From Arachnomyces sp. PD_36 (Eukaryota > Ascomycota > Eurotiomycetes > Onygenales > Arachnomycetaceae), in NCBI GenBank assembly GCA_032988195.1, contig JANTQE010000009.1, positions 558,001 to 622,000 on the forward strand: DNA of 64,000 nt. The letters run 5' to 3'. The position numbers and the translations under genes were made by a program. Shown here in pieces: positions 10,156 to 21,027 of this stretch. Within the stretch, counting starts at the first letter, position 1. The number at the start of each line of letters is the position of its first letter. The notes beneath the pieces were generated by a model. It worked only from the letters and a program-made list of their open reading frames with translations, did no database searches and was not told where the DNA came from.

Positions 10156-11436
10156 AGGAAGGGTTTTGAGTAATGAAGTGACTAGTTTTCGATGCTTCTG
10201 AGGTAGCAGCCGAGGAAAGTTTTCAAGAGTGGTGAGTTCTGAGAGAATTATGGAATCTGAACCTCTATTTAAGGTTGGTCGATTAGATTGTTTTGGCTTT
10301 TGACGGGCATTGCCAACAGTTAACCGCGCTATTTTTAGATGGAAAGTTTCACCCGTCTGCTGATTGAGAGGAACATCCCTCCAATTCGACTCCGCTCAAC
10401 GCGTCACCGCTAGTTTTGAAAGAAGCAGGATAAGTACTGATTTGCAATCATATAATTGGGAGACACCTGGTACATTGCCCTGGCCGATGCCCCTGGACAC
10501 TATCCACGCGCCTCTGGAAGATTTCTGTTTTATCCGAGCAGGGTGATCCCATCCTCTGTCATTTGACATTTTGGCCTATTGTATGAGTTTGAGAGACAAC
10601 TAAATACGATCAATTCCACTCCAATTACTGTACTCTCCGCCTAACCCTCGAAAGGGTGAACCGAAGAAAGGGGGTAAGGCCGCCAGCGTGTAGGGGAAAC
10701 AAAGCCAAGACTCGTCAATAAGAAGAACAATAGAATGTCAATGAATAAGCTATTCAGCCGAAGTAAGCATTGTATGGAACTTGATTCTTGAGACGTGTGT
10801 GTGTAATCTGACAATGAAGTCGTCTGCTAAGCATAGAAGTTTGAAGGAGGAAATGAAAGAAAGATGTTCCGCAAGCGAACTGCCAGTGATCCTCACCTTC
10901 TTTATATGAGCAGTGCCCCATTTCCCCACTACAATATTTCATTATAGAACTCTCACTAATTCGTTGTATAATCGTTACCATTTCGCGTCAAATATGAAAG
11001 AAAATGATGAAAACTATGAAAGAGACAAACGATCTTTCAAAGAGTTTTTAAAATTTATCATTTTTGTATTTTCACTAATTATAAAACTTGAAGCGTTGAA
11101 AACGTTTTATTAAGAGAAAGAGAAAAGACGGTATAACGATGCATCGTGCCACATTACTTTGCTCAAATGGTACGTTGTTTCATACTGTCTCCACCAACTG
11201 GTGGTCTCTTGCATGAATACAGGGATGGAAGCGCTGCCAATGCGGCGGCATCACAGGAAACCAACAAAGCCACACCCAAGCTGCGGCAAAGAGAAATACG
11301 CCTCGTCCACTCCAAGAATGGGTATATATATAAAGGTATTCATTCGGGTTTGACTGAATGCTGAATGAGATTCAAAAAGGAAAAGAGAATCTCACACTAA
11401 TTCCATAATTCATCAAACTTCCACCACTATCACATC
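10156..11436. other. Divergent intergenic region with a TATA box near its right end
   Basis: It separates the divergent RBR ligase and GNAT genes and should hold both promoters. No coding frame is convincing. A minus-strand frame of 75 codons at 10754-10981 has no features of a known family. The stretch 10940-11110 is AT-rich. Confidence 0.45.
11323..11334 (+). promoter_or_regulatory. Probable TATA box of the GNAT gene
   Basis: TATATATATAAA lies about 103 nt upstream of the ATG at 11437, a usual distance for a fungal gene with a short leader. Seen by consensus only. Confidence 0.5.
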
Positions 11437-12144
11437 ATGCCTCTCACACTTTCGTTCGCTGAAGAAGGCGATGCAGACCGTATTGCAGATATTCACATGG
11501 CCTCGTTTGGCACGAACATGATGCTTCGAGCGCAATTCCCAACACCTGCGGTGCGCGAAGGGTTGCGAACCTCACTGATAAGAAAAGTCATTGAGGAAAT
11601 ACGCGATCCGAACTGGGATATCCTACTTGCTCGCGACCAGGATGAGATTCTTAGCTTTGCAAAATGGAAGCGCCCCATTTTCGATACCAGCACGTATACG
11701 GAGGCGCCATGGCAGTGGCCCGAAGGAACCAGGATGGATGTTCTGGATGAATGGACGAGGAGAGTAGAGAATGTGAGTGAGAAGGTTATTGGGAGCGCTC
11801 CTTGTTACAGTAAGTTCCTTTTTTTCGGGCCCATGTTGAATGATCCAGCTAACTCGCTCCTAGGCCTGAGCTTTATTGGAACAGACCCGAGGCATGAACG
11901 CCGTGGTGCAGCCTCGATGCTCATACAATGGGGCATGGAGCACAGTATGAAGGAAAAGGTTCCGATACAGCTGGAGAGCACCACGGTTGCGTGGCCGTTA
12001 TATGAAAAGCTTGGTTTTCAGGCCAAAGAAACCATCCACATGCTCCTGGAAGGAGTTGGGGATGGTGGGGAGTCTGTCATTTACGAGGAATTGTCTTGTG
12101 TATTCAACCCTGGAGATTTTCTCAAGGGGGCGAACGGGAGTTAA
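11437..12144 (+). CDS. GNAT-family N-acetyltransferase
   Basis: Two exons, 11437-11809 and 11864-12144, with a 54-nt intron (GTAAGT...TCCTAG). The intron length is a multiple of three and holds no stop, so the unspliced frame is also open; splicing joins APCY to SLSFIGTDP, which restores the GNAT core, giving 217 residues. The acetyl-CoA loop is the GTDPRHERRGAASMLIQWG stretch (the R/Q-x-x-G-x-G/A motif A), followed by the motif B segment LYEKLGFQ. N-terminal PLTLSFAEEGDADRIADIHMASF is the usual start of the fungal acetyltransferase subfamily often found near secondary metabolism genes. Substrate unknown. It is convergent with the LYC1-like gene, another acetyltransferase, with only 322 nt between their ends. 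Confidence 0.9.
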   Translation: MPLTLSFAEEGDADRIADIHMASFGTNMMLRAQFPTPAVREGLRTSLIRKVIEEIRDPNWDILLARDQDEILSFAKWKRPIFDTSTYTEAPWQWPEGTRMDVLDEWTRRVENVSEKVIGSAPCYSKFLFFGPMLNDPANSLLGLSFIGTDPRHERRGAASMLIQWGMEHSMKEKVPIQLESTTVAWPLYEKLGFQAKETIHMLLEGVGDGGESVIYEELSCVFNPGDFLKGANGS

Positions 12145-12466
12145 GGATGTGGAAGGAGAAGCCTACCTTATTAAAGTTGACCTAGATAGATCCAACCTAG
12201 AATAATCATAGTGGGATGAATATGACCAGGATGGGCTTGATCATGAATATTGGTTGTTTTAAAGATTTTGAGCATCATTTGAGACTACAAGAAGTCAAAT
12301 TGGTGGTGGCAACTATTGAAGCCGGGAGCCGACATTCCCGTGTCATCGATCCTCTTTCATCAGCCAGGCCCTAATACAAATAGACTCCGCTGCGAATTGT
12401 AGTACTGGATAACATCTCTTCAAGAATCACTTCTGTACACTACTCTGAATTGAAATTTTGCGTAGA
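12145..12466. other. Shared 3' region of two convergent acetyltransferase genes
   Basis: This 322-nt spacer must contain both 3' UTRs and polyadenylation signals. AT-rich, with no coding frame or hairpin of note. Confidence 0.5.
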
Positions 12467-13645
12467 TTAACACCATCCATACTTCTCGTTTCCAACCCAC
12501 ACTACCGAATCCTCCTTACCGCTTCCCTCTCCGTACCACCGCATGCTACAGATGCCCTCTTCCTCACGGTCCTCCTCTTGATACGCCGTACCTGTTCGCT
12601 TGATCAATTGCTGAACTTGAGTAGAAGGACCCCATAGCTTTACACTGTGCAGTCCCCACTCTGCAGCCTCGCGCTGCGCGGCTAGCAGCACGGCTCTTAG
12701 TCCGTCTACCTGTAAATCATACTCTGGCGAGAGGTGGTTTAGGGCCCTCCGGTTCTCTACTACAAGTCGCAGGATATAGAGCGGGTTATCAGAGGTTGGG
12801 TCCCCCGGGGGGCTATAAAACCGGTGCGTCCAGACTGCCCAGACGCGATTCCCGGGCTCCCCGGCAATAGCACCTTTAACCTGCGGCTGCTTTTTGAAGA
12901 GAACTTCGCCAGCGAATTCTTCTTTGGCATGGTGCCAGAGTATATGATCGTGATCCGGCACGATCATCAAGCGAATTTTGTTGCTTGACGGGGCCGGTAC
13001 AGACATCGCCGCTAGAGAGAGCGCTTCGTCCTCTTTGCAGAGCTCGGCAAGATCACTCGCGAATAACGGGGTTGCGGACGGTACCACGCCCTCCCACGAG
13101 GCCCCGGCCACGGCAGGGAATTCGATATGATGGCTTGGAAAAGCGCGCCACCCCAGATTTCCGTAGAATTGCTTTCCGATATCCGAGAAGAGAATGCTCG
13201 CGATACATTTCTCTCTCTCAGTTGTCTGCCACTTTGGCAGCACCTCCGCCAACTCCCTCATCAGCCGCGAGGCGTAACCCCGACCACGATACCGAGGGTC
13301 ACAATAAACACTCGCAACACCATGGGTAATGGTCTCCGTTACATTGCCATCTTTGTCGCTTATCCAGGAACGCTTGCGAAACGTTTCGCAGGAAGCTAGG
13401 ACGGGCCGCTGAAGAGGAGGGGACGTCTCATCCACCAAAACCCATTGGGTCATGCCTCCGTCCTTGGCGAGGGGAACCGTCATGAGATATGCTGATTCCT
13501 CCAGGTAGATATCCACTGGAAGCGCATCCTTCCAGGCATCGGAGGTGAGCTTCCATATTGCAAGGTTTTCTGCGTCGGTCGGGTGGTCGAGTTGGAGAGT
13601 TGGAGAAAGCGCGTCCGGAAGAACGGGGGCATTTATAGGGGCCAT
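12467..13645 (-). CDS. LYC1-like lysine N-acetyltransferase homologue
   Basis: A single exon of 392 residues on the minus strand. The N-terminal half carries a GNAT core: VASVYCDPRYRGRGYASRLMREL is motif A (R-G-R-G-Y-A contacts acetyl-CoA pyrophosphate), followed by FSDIGKQFYGNLGWRAFPSHHIEFP. The overall layout (N-terminal ESAYLMTVPLAKDGGMTQWVLVD, long C-terminal domain ending near WYGEGSGKEDSVVWVGNEKYGWC) is that of the fungal LYC1 family. In Yarrowia lipolytica LYC1 acetylates lysine at N6 for lysine breakdown; most filamentous fungal members are uncharacterised, so lysine as substrate is an inference. The start gives MAPINAPVLPDALSPTL and has no competitor upstream in frame. Confidence 0.88.
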   Translation of the reverse strand: MAPINAPVLPDALSPTLQLDHPTDAENLAIWKLTSDAWKDALPVDIYLEESAYLMTVPLAKDGGMTQWVLVDETSPPLQRPVLASCETFRKRSWISDKDGNVTETITHGVASVYCDPRYRGRGYASRLMRELAEVLPKWQTTEREKCIASILFSDIGKQFYGNLGWRAFPSHHIEFPAVAGASWEGVVPSATPLFASDLAELCKEDEALSLAAMSVPAPSSNKIRLMIVPDHDHILWHHAKEEFAGEVLFKKQPQVKGAIAGEPGNRVWAVWTHRFYSPPGDPTSDNPLYILRLVVENRRALNHLSPEYDLQVDGLRAVLLAAQREAAEWGLHSVKLWGPSTQVQQLIKRTGTAYQEEDREEEGICSMRWYGEGSGKEDSVVWVGNEKYGWC

Positions 13646-14486
13646 GCTCGCAGAGTGTGCCCTCGAGGAGTGGATGGCCTCATCTCTCGGGCCGGTAGGG
13701 AGGAGAACCGATAGTGATATAATAAATATCCATGATAGACATCAATTCTCGGCTCTCTACCCCTCAGTCCCTCGCTGCAGTGGATTCTGACTAAGCGATT
13801 CTCATTTGCCGTCCATTTCGTGAGGGAATAATTGCCACTGTTTTCGTATCATGCATGATTGCTATTCTTTTGTGCATCGGGTTGTCTAGTCGACAGGGGG
13901 TGATGCTGATTAAGGCTGGGTTTCGACAGCCCTTCCTTTATCATCGACGAGTCGATGGCTCTCGTTAACCGCCAGACACCCAGCCCTGGCCACCAGTGTC
14001 AGGGTCTCCGCCCCAATCGTTCCTCGGCAAGGCTGGCGCTCTGCTTCAGTCATTCTGGTGCCTCATTGCCTTGATGATAATGTGTAAAAATAACTACCCT
14101 CAGGTTCCCCAGTGAACGTGGTTCTGGATTACTGGCTCTTCGTGTGCAGTCGCCTAAGCGTGCAGGCCATTTGACCGAAGGACGCGGCACAGCAGATGCT
14201 CGGATTGGCCTGGAAGAACAACCCCGAATAAAACGAGAGCAGAAGGAAAGACGAGGCACTTGGACATATTCATCTTGACTCTTGTTGAACCAACTCTTGC
14301 CAGCCATTATTTTCATATTCCAGATTCTATCGTGACATTCTGGATGTGCATTATCTCCCTCGGATGTACACCAAGACGCCCTTTCGATAAAGCAACGCAA
14401 GCTCCACATTCGCAAGGCACAATACAGCTCACAGTCGATTGATGATGACTCTTTACGGATCCTTAATTCGGTCCATCTGATGGAGT
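13646..14486. other. Divergent promoter region
   Basis: It lies between the LYC1-like gene (minus) and the ankyrin gene (plus). A 121-codon minus-strand frame at 14050-14415 has no recognisable features. I see no repeat or RNA gene. Confidence 0.45.
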
Positions 14487-17203
14487 ATGGACCCTGTCAC
14501 GGCATTCGGACTGCTCGCGTCGATAGCTACCCTTCTCAGGGCAAGCAAGGAGGCTCTGGACTTGATCAAAAATTTTAAACACGCACGGAACGATCTAGCT
14601 GGCCTCGTCCATGACCTTGAAGTCTTTGAAGAGGCCCTGACAGGTTTTGATCGCGTCCTGCGTAGTCGTCAAACAAAACACAATATCTCTGAGAGGACCC
14701 TTCGAAATGCTATCGATGATGCATCGGCCACCATCAAAGATCTGGAAAGACGCCTCACTCAAGTCTATAAGATTGAGAACTCTGGATTTCGTCGCGTCAA
14801 ATTTGTCCAAAACAAGTCACATTTTGAAGTTTTAGGGGAACGGGTTAGGAATAAATGCGCGCAGTTGCATAGCTTTGTGTCGATGGCACATTTGTTCGTA
14901 AAATCATTCCTGCTCTAGTTTGTTTGGATATTAACATCAGCAGAGAGACGTTCCTTGCAGCGTGTAATCAGCATCCGCAGCTCGTGGAGGCATGCTCGGC
15001 GGCTGTTGATGAAGCACCAACCGAACAGCAAGACTCTGGGGCTACGTTAGGATCGGGATTACCACCAATATCAAGGTACCCGTCTTCAAGCCCATCTTCC
15101 ATAACGGCGGTGTCAGCCGAATCATCGACATCGTCAACACGAAGCTCGATATTTTCCGGGAAGAATTCCACAGCCAGTTCTGCCCCGTCGGATACTAGTC
15201 TATCACGGTCAGGCAGCGGCGCACAATCTCAGGCGAGCACTCTGGTAGAGGGCAGTTCAACAGCCTCACTAATCATTCGCCGTGCATGCCGACATGACTG
15301 CTACTGTGTATGCCATGAGGAACCCACCGCCGGTAAATCCAGGGGGTCCTTTTCGAAGTTCAATGCGCAGATCTTCCAGGAGAAGGGGAAACAAAAGATT
15401 GAGTGCACAGATCCAAGTTGTGCTGCTGTAACTGCGCAGGAGAAACCAATCTCAATTTCATTTTTAAAAAAGGCCATGACACATATGGTGTCGACAAATG
15501 CCATGAAGATTCGATATCGACTGCATACGTACCGCATGGTCCCGGAGGGATCGAACGCGATGAGATACGTTAAGCATGGGAACCTTGAGAAATTGAAACT
15601 TGCAATGGAGTCAGGAGAGGCAACCCCCTGGGATACAGCGCCGGATGGATGGTCTTTGTTGCACGTAAGTATCACCTTGTGGGCTACTGGATATGTTGTC
15701 TTTCACGTTCCATCCTTGTGAGAAACCTTACTGATTTTTTTAGACTGCTGCGTACGCGAAACAGCTACCAACCGTGCAGTATCTCGTGGAACTGGGAGCG
15801 GAGACTGAAGTATCAGATCTTGGAACTAGGTCAGTGCAAAGTCCCTGATCTATTTGTTAGAAGTTTGAAAACCCTCAATTTAACGATGGGTATATAGGAA
15901 ACCTGTCGACCTAGCCTTTCTCAAGTCTCTGGGAGCAGACGCTTCCCAAAACGAAAAGGATGTCGTGCAAGTATTTTCCAAGGAAGATGACTATATTGAC
16001 GATTACGAATTCACCCCGATCCACGTTGCGGTCCTAGATCTCTATGACCCTGATGATATGGAGCGTCCTACCCTTGAGCAACTCATTGACTTTGTCGACC
16101 ATGCCAATAACGCCCCCGCAGGAACGAATTGGTCTAAGTGGAAGTCAAAATATCAGAAACGATCTCCACTTTTCGGCAGAATTATCGAGCAATTCCGTGC
16201 CTCAGCGGCAGAGAACCCAGACACGGATAAAGTCATACATAATATTGTTGACCAGAAAGATTGCAAATTCCACTGGACCCCTTTGCACTGGGCTAGTGTC
16301 ACTGGACAGGCGGATAAGATGAGGATACTGGTGAGAACGGGTGCGGATCCATTCATCCGGTCAAATCTGAACGCGAACATAATACACGCGGCGGTGGAGT
16401 CAAATGCCACGAAGAGCTTGGGATGTGCTCTGGAGATATCGCAACGGTACCCCGAGCGGTTAAATATAGACCAGGACAACGTGTGGGGGGAATCTCCGCT
16501 TATGATGGCTGCGCAAGGATGTTTGGTGGGATGCGTAAAACAGCTCCTTGACGCCGGTGCCGATTTGAACGTGAGGCAAGAGAATCAACAGGTTGCGCTA
16601 CATTATGCGGGACTCTCAGACCGAGGGCAGGAAAGGTATGAGACGTTGGCGCTACTCTGCAAACCACGCAGTGGAGCGGAGCTAGATATAAATGCGCAAG
16701 ATGAAGACGGCAGACCTCCCATCTTGGATTTTTTGGATGACCCGGAGTGTATCAAGTGTTTGATTGAGCATGGGGCGAGGTTGAACTTATTGGACAATGC
16801 TGGAAATAGTGTGATACACCACGCCTGCATCCAGGGGGAGACTGTTTCCTTGGAAAACCTGCTTGGGGGGGCAGGGGATGCGACAATATTACTAAGAAAA
16901 AAGAACCGCGATGGGAACACAGCACTCATCGAGGCGCTACGGCATGGAAATATCGAATGTGCAGTGGTCCTACTGGCGCATAATGACGTGGGAGACATCG
17001 TTGGCCAGGATGGGTGGGCAGCAGTACACTATGCTGCTAAACTTGGTGACGTTAGTCTACTAAGAGCTGTCTTGAAGCATCCAAGCTTTATACAAGATAT
17101 GAAGACAGATAATGGTAAGACAGCTCGTGTAATTGCTATGGAGGCTGGCTCCTGGCAAGGAGAAGTTAAAGAACTTTTAAACCAGTACCATGCTTTTATA
17201 TAA
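14487..17203 (+). CDS. Ankyrin-repeat protein with STAND/NLR-type N-terminal domain
   Basis: Four exons. The last three joins are clear: 15664/15744 (GTAAGT...TTTTAG), 15829/15898 (GTCAGT...TATAG). The first junction is uncertain: exon 1 ends near 14893 and exon 2 begins at 14941 or 14944, giving about 840 residues. Residues 1-60 (MDPVTAFGLLASIATLLRAS...KNFKHARNDLAGLVHDLEVFEEAL) match the fungal N-terminal domain found on STAND/NLR proteins. A Ser-rich linker follows, then a Cys/His cluster RACRHDCYCVCH at about 260, then ankyrin repeats covering the C-terminal 500 residues (for example DGWSLLHTAAYAKQLPTVQYLV, TPLHWASVTGQADKMRILV, NGNTALIEALRHGNIECAVVLL). There is no NACHT or NB-ARC nucleotide-binding module between them. 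Such proteins may act in self/non-self recognition; that is inference. Confidence 0.85.
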
Positions 17204-17688
17204 TAACTTTATATAGCTAGGTATTACTAGTATAGTATTTCTCTAAATGAAGATTTGTAGCTTTACTCTTTCCCCACTACTGCTCAGGACCTCCGGACTT
17301 ATTAACCTAAAGAGCAATAGATATAGGCTTCTAGGTATGGCGTAAGACTTTTTGAATAGGGAATAGTTAAACGGACACCCCCATAAAAAATTAACTCAAG
17401 TTTCTTGAGGTAAATACATACTCACTGCTTTAAGGTTCTCTTGACATGTGCCTCTGTCATCACATGTGGGTAGTCATCCTTGGTCACATATTTTACTTCC
17501 TAATACTTTCTTTTATCAGCGAGGAAGAACGCATGGACGCAGACGGAATTGCGAGGTGCTTTACTATTGGATGCTAAATACGCCTAGAAATATTATAGAA
17601 TCGAAAAGAAACGCTGTCTCAATCCCATAGAAACCATTTCGTGTCTCACTTGTCTGGGAATCAGAACTCCCCGGAGTCAAAGGGAGAT
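17204..17688. other. Convergent intergenic region
   Basis: It separates the ankyrin gene and the third exon of the secreted protein gene. AT-rich 3' UTR-like sequence at 17200-17260; nothing else is recognised. Confidence 0.45.
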
Positions 17689-19011
17689 TTAGGTTGGATT
17701 CGGAGGCAGTCCATGAGTGTGGATGATCTGGAGGAAGCCCGCGCACTTCCCTTCTCCAAACTTGCGAACCCCCCCTACTTTACCCAGGGCATCATCAGAA
17801 CACTGAGTGAAGATGGGATATGCGGCCGCAGCAATGTCGCCAAGGGTCACATCACAAGATTCATCCCAGTCTTCCTTGTAGAATACTGAGACGGCGCACG
17901 AATGTTGATACTAATTCCGCACCAAAGTATTGAATATTAGTGCGTGAGTTACTCTAAGACGTTTGCTGTGGGCGGGTAACAGGCAGAAGGGAAAACTTAC
18001 CGCAGTCCAAAACGTATGCTCCTTGAGCCCGTTTGGGATTGGATCGTCTGGATAATCTAGGAGGAAATCTAACGAAGGGATGCAGTGATCAATCAGAGGT
18101 GATCCCTCCGAGGTTTCACACGTGACGGGGGAATTCCCGTCTGCGCCGATTAACTTGGGTTTGCCCCATGTCTCGGCCCAGGCCTCTTGAGTCCCGCGAT
18201 CAAGCGGCACATCAGGTCGCTGATAGACGGGGTCCTGCTGCGACATGGGCAGAGGCATTCGACTCGCGCAGTCTGTTCGAACAAATACAGTTTCACTATC
18301 CACGGTACCATCAGAGTTGTGACGCGGTTGATCGCTGCAGTAGTTGTAGGTGTTCTGATGGGGGCCTGAGCAGTACCCCACCCAAACGCTGGGACTTGGA
18401 ATCGTCACGGGTTTTTGTATGGATAGTGTTCCGCTTTTGATTTATGATTTAATCAGCATCCAATATTGGCGGGCAAGGCGAAAGGATAAAAGGATAACGA
18501 GATGAACAGGAGCTACGTACCAGACACGCTTTATAACCGGCACAATGGTAAAATATCCGCATTGATGATCCTCCAACTTGACTGTATTTGCCCGCGAGAT
18601 TGCATCCGCCGAGGAGGTCGACCATCCACCAGTTATACCCATCCCTAGCCCGGCCTGAGTCTGAGGGGAAATGTTCACATTCCATCCAACCGTGACAGTA
18701 TACGACGAGCCGATAGTACAGCTCTGCGGTCCATGACAATACGTATTGGGGACGGGCTGCTCCCTTCCATAGACAAATGAGGTGCGGACCTGGCAAAAGG
18801 CCGCGCAGTCATTAGTGTAGTAATTTTCGTGAGCGCAGACGCCATTTGTTTCGTGGTATATCGCGGGGCATTGTTCTTCGAGATACTCATGATAGAGCAC
18901 AGGCGAGGCGTTGACTCCATCACAGGGATTTCTTTTACTGAGGGCATGTTCTACCGGTGTAGAAGCTGTCAAGACAGCGAACAGAAGAAGAGAGGCAGGG
19001 AAAAGAATCAT
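17689..19011 (-). CDS. Secreted cysteine-rich fungal protein of unknown function
   Basis: Three exons on the minus strand: 19011-18521, 18433-18001 and 17910-17689, giving 381 residues. Introns are 87 nt (GTACGT...AAAAG) and 90 nt (GTAAGT...AATTAG). The third exon has no ATG and is seen only by its composition (EDWDESCDVTLGDIAAAAYPIF, GKCAGFL) and the phase-matched acceptor. The protein starts with a signal peptide (MILFPASLLLFAVLTAST) and KR at 26-27 after it could be a Kex2 site. It then holds CHGPQSCTIGSSYTVTVGWNV, a glycine-rich GWSTSSADA segment, CGYFTIVPVIKRVCGTLS and VDSETVFVRTDCASRMP, a pattern I know from uncharacterised secreted ascomycete proteins. More than 14 cysteines suggest a disulphide-rich extracellular protein. 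Confidence 0.82.
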
Positions 19012-20699
19012 GATGAAGAAAGCGCCGTCGGATAAGGCAAGAGAGTTTGAATTGAGATGAAATGAAGGAGAGAAGAGAGAATAGTCAGTAATTCTTATAG
19101 TAGATCATGATGGCTCTTTTGCTGAGAGATCAACAGTAGATACCTACCTCTCATGACAGAGATGTATAGAGCGTGGCTATGATCATGTAATACTTTCTCA
19201 TCATGGCCCATTCCTCAGGTTGAGGTTGCAAGCGCGTGCTGCGTGTGAAGGGTTCGGAGCCAGGATCTTGAGCTAAAATATATGTCAATGATGAAGATTT
19301 TCTGTCTTTGTCAAGCCATTTGAAAGAAGAAGCACTCCATACTTGCCTGCGTGTGAGAATAAGCAGTAAAATGTACGTAAAAGGGCTATTAATAGAGAAG
19401 AGTTAGCCGCACAGGCGCAGCCCAATCCCTGAGACGAGACATCACGTAAAATGCTTGTGTCAAGATTTACTCCAGATAGCCAGGTTGCATGACTAGTGAC
19501 GGGGGGCCCGGTCTTGGCGGTCGGACCGGGGTGATGAAATCAGCCGGTGGTGGAATCGGCTTCCATTCAACCCCTACGGGGGGTAGAGAGTAGATATCTA
19601 AAGGGGTTATATTGGGGCTATATAAGGAATTTATTCTGCCGTTTGCTTACGTACTCGATGTGTGACACACCGCCTTTGCTTACAAAATGGGACGCTAGTA
19701 TAAATGAAAGAATATTATTGGTCAAAACCTTAAACAAAAGATATTATTGGCTGAAGGGGAGTCTTGACGAAAATGAAAATCGCTTTGTGTCGATATTTTT
19801 CTTTGAGAAAAACCCTAATCCCACTGGATTTGGTCTGTTTGTTGGGTTTGGCCCCGGTGTGATCGAGGACACTCGATTGCTGACAGCGGCCTGTTCCTTC
19901 AGCCAAGACCTCCGTCTTGCCAAACGCAGGTCTGCGGTGGCTACTCTGCAGACAGCAGGGCTGGATTCAATGAAGATTCCAATATCAACGCACGTTTCGG
20001 GAAGTGGATAAAACTGCAGCGCACGACAACCTGCGCTCCGCCTGATGCTTCACGATTTCCAAACTCAACTCCCGTCGACCTGAGAGGCCAAGAATTAATC
20101 GCGTCTATTTCGGTCCAATGTTCCCGGTTAGTTATACAACCATCTCGGGTCAGTGAACCTAAGCCAAGGTATCGAATTCACTCATCGATCCACTGACAAT
20201 GCCATCAACCGCTGTGTTTCCTATAGTAGTACCGACGTGGAACGAACGGTGCTCACTACGCCCTACAACGAAGAAAATTACGTGATTGAATACTTATCAA
20301 AATTGTTCTCTTCGGCTTCGGCCGCCGCTCCCGCAACTCAACGACCCACAGTAAAATGTGGGGTTTTGCTTATCTCACCACTAAGCTCTTTTTGGAACAT
20401 ACTTAATCCTATCCTGGACATGATTTACGCGCTACCCCACTTAGATCTCAGCACTAGTCTCAAATTGGTCGATCCAAACCCCAAACCCAACCCCAACCAC
20501 TAAGCTAGATCGACGTGTACCTGATGGAGTTCGTATTGGCTCATTCGACGTAGGTACATTTGTTCATTTTCTTTATTTTATGAGCCCCTGACAACCCCCC
20601 ATATTGATAAACCCCGCTTCTAGTTTCTTCCCCAGCAATCGATATCAAGAACTCTAAGAACCATATCAGATTTATTTCCGCGATTTCTTGGTCGGTTCT
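19012..20699. other. Intergenic region, no supported gene
   Basis: About 1.7 kb. Two plus-strand frames (19547-20011, 154 codons; 20153-20503, 116 codons) have no recognisable domains and no splice context that would extend them. The stretch 20470-20500 is a short CCCAAACC-type repeat. Confidence 0.4.
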
Positions 20700-21027
20700 C
20701 TAGTAGCAGAACTGTGTCGTTGCGAGATTGTCATTAGTATAATCCACTACAAAGCTCAGGTGTCTATTACTTGGGAATTTAAAGACTTACACCATTGGCG
20801 CAACCCTGGCACCCGGAACCAGTACAGTAGGCATCATCAGTGCAAGGAACAGCACAGATCCGTTTCTTCATGGAGTTAGCTGTGGCCAAATGGTGATTAT
20901 GGAAGGTAAGAAAACTCGAGGATTAACCTACACCCAATCCTACTCTTGTTGCCTCATCCAGAGGACTACTTGGTGCTGCGACGACGGCAGTGGTGATTGC
21001 GAGAAGAATGAGAACGAAGGACTTCAT
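20700..21027 (-). CDS. Small secreted six-cysteine peptide 3, split over three exons
   Basis: Not visible as one frame; assembled from 21027-20928 (or -20934), 20879-20791 and a 12-nt last exon 20711-20700. Introns are 48 nt (donor GTTAAT) or 54 nt (GTGTAG; both donors keep frame) and 79 nt (GTAAGT...ACACAG). The product has 66 residues with the longer first exon. It begins with a signal peptide (MKSFVLILLAITTAVVAAPS) and ends in a module C42-x3-C46-x5-C52-x4-C57-x2-C60-x4-C65, closing with GFCY and TAG. The sixth cysteine lies in the mini-exon, so splicing decides whether the peptide can close its disulphides. Size and signal-propeptide-module layout equal the other two mini-proteins; spacing after Cys3 differs. 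Probably a secreted knottin-like peptide, function unknown. Confidence 0.62.

Noticed and set aside
19547..20503. Two plus-strand frames of 154 and 116 codons
   Set aside because: No domain, no signal peptide, no credible splice joining the two, and the second ends in a PNPKPNPN-type low-complexity repeat.
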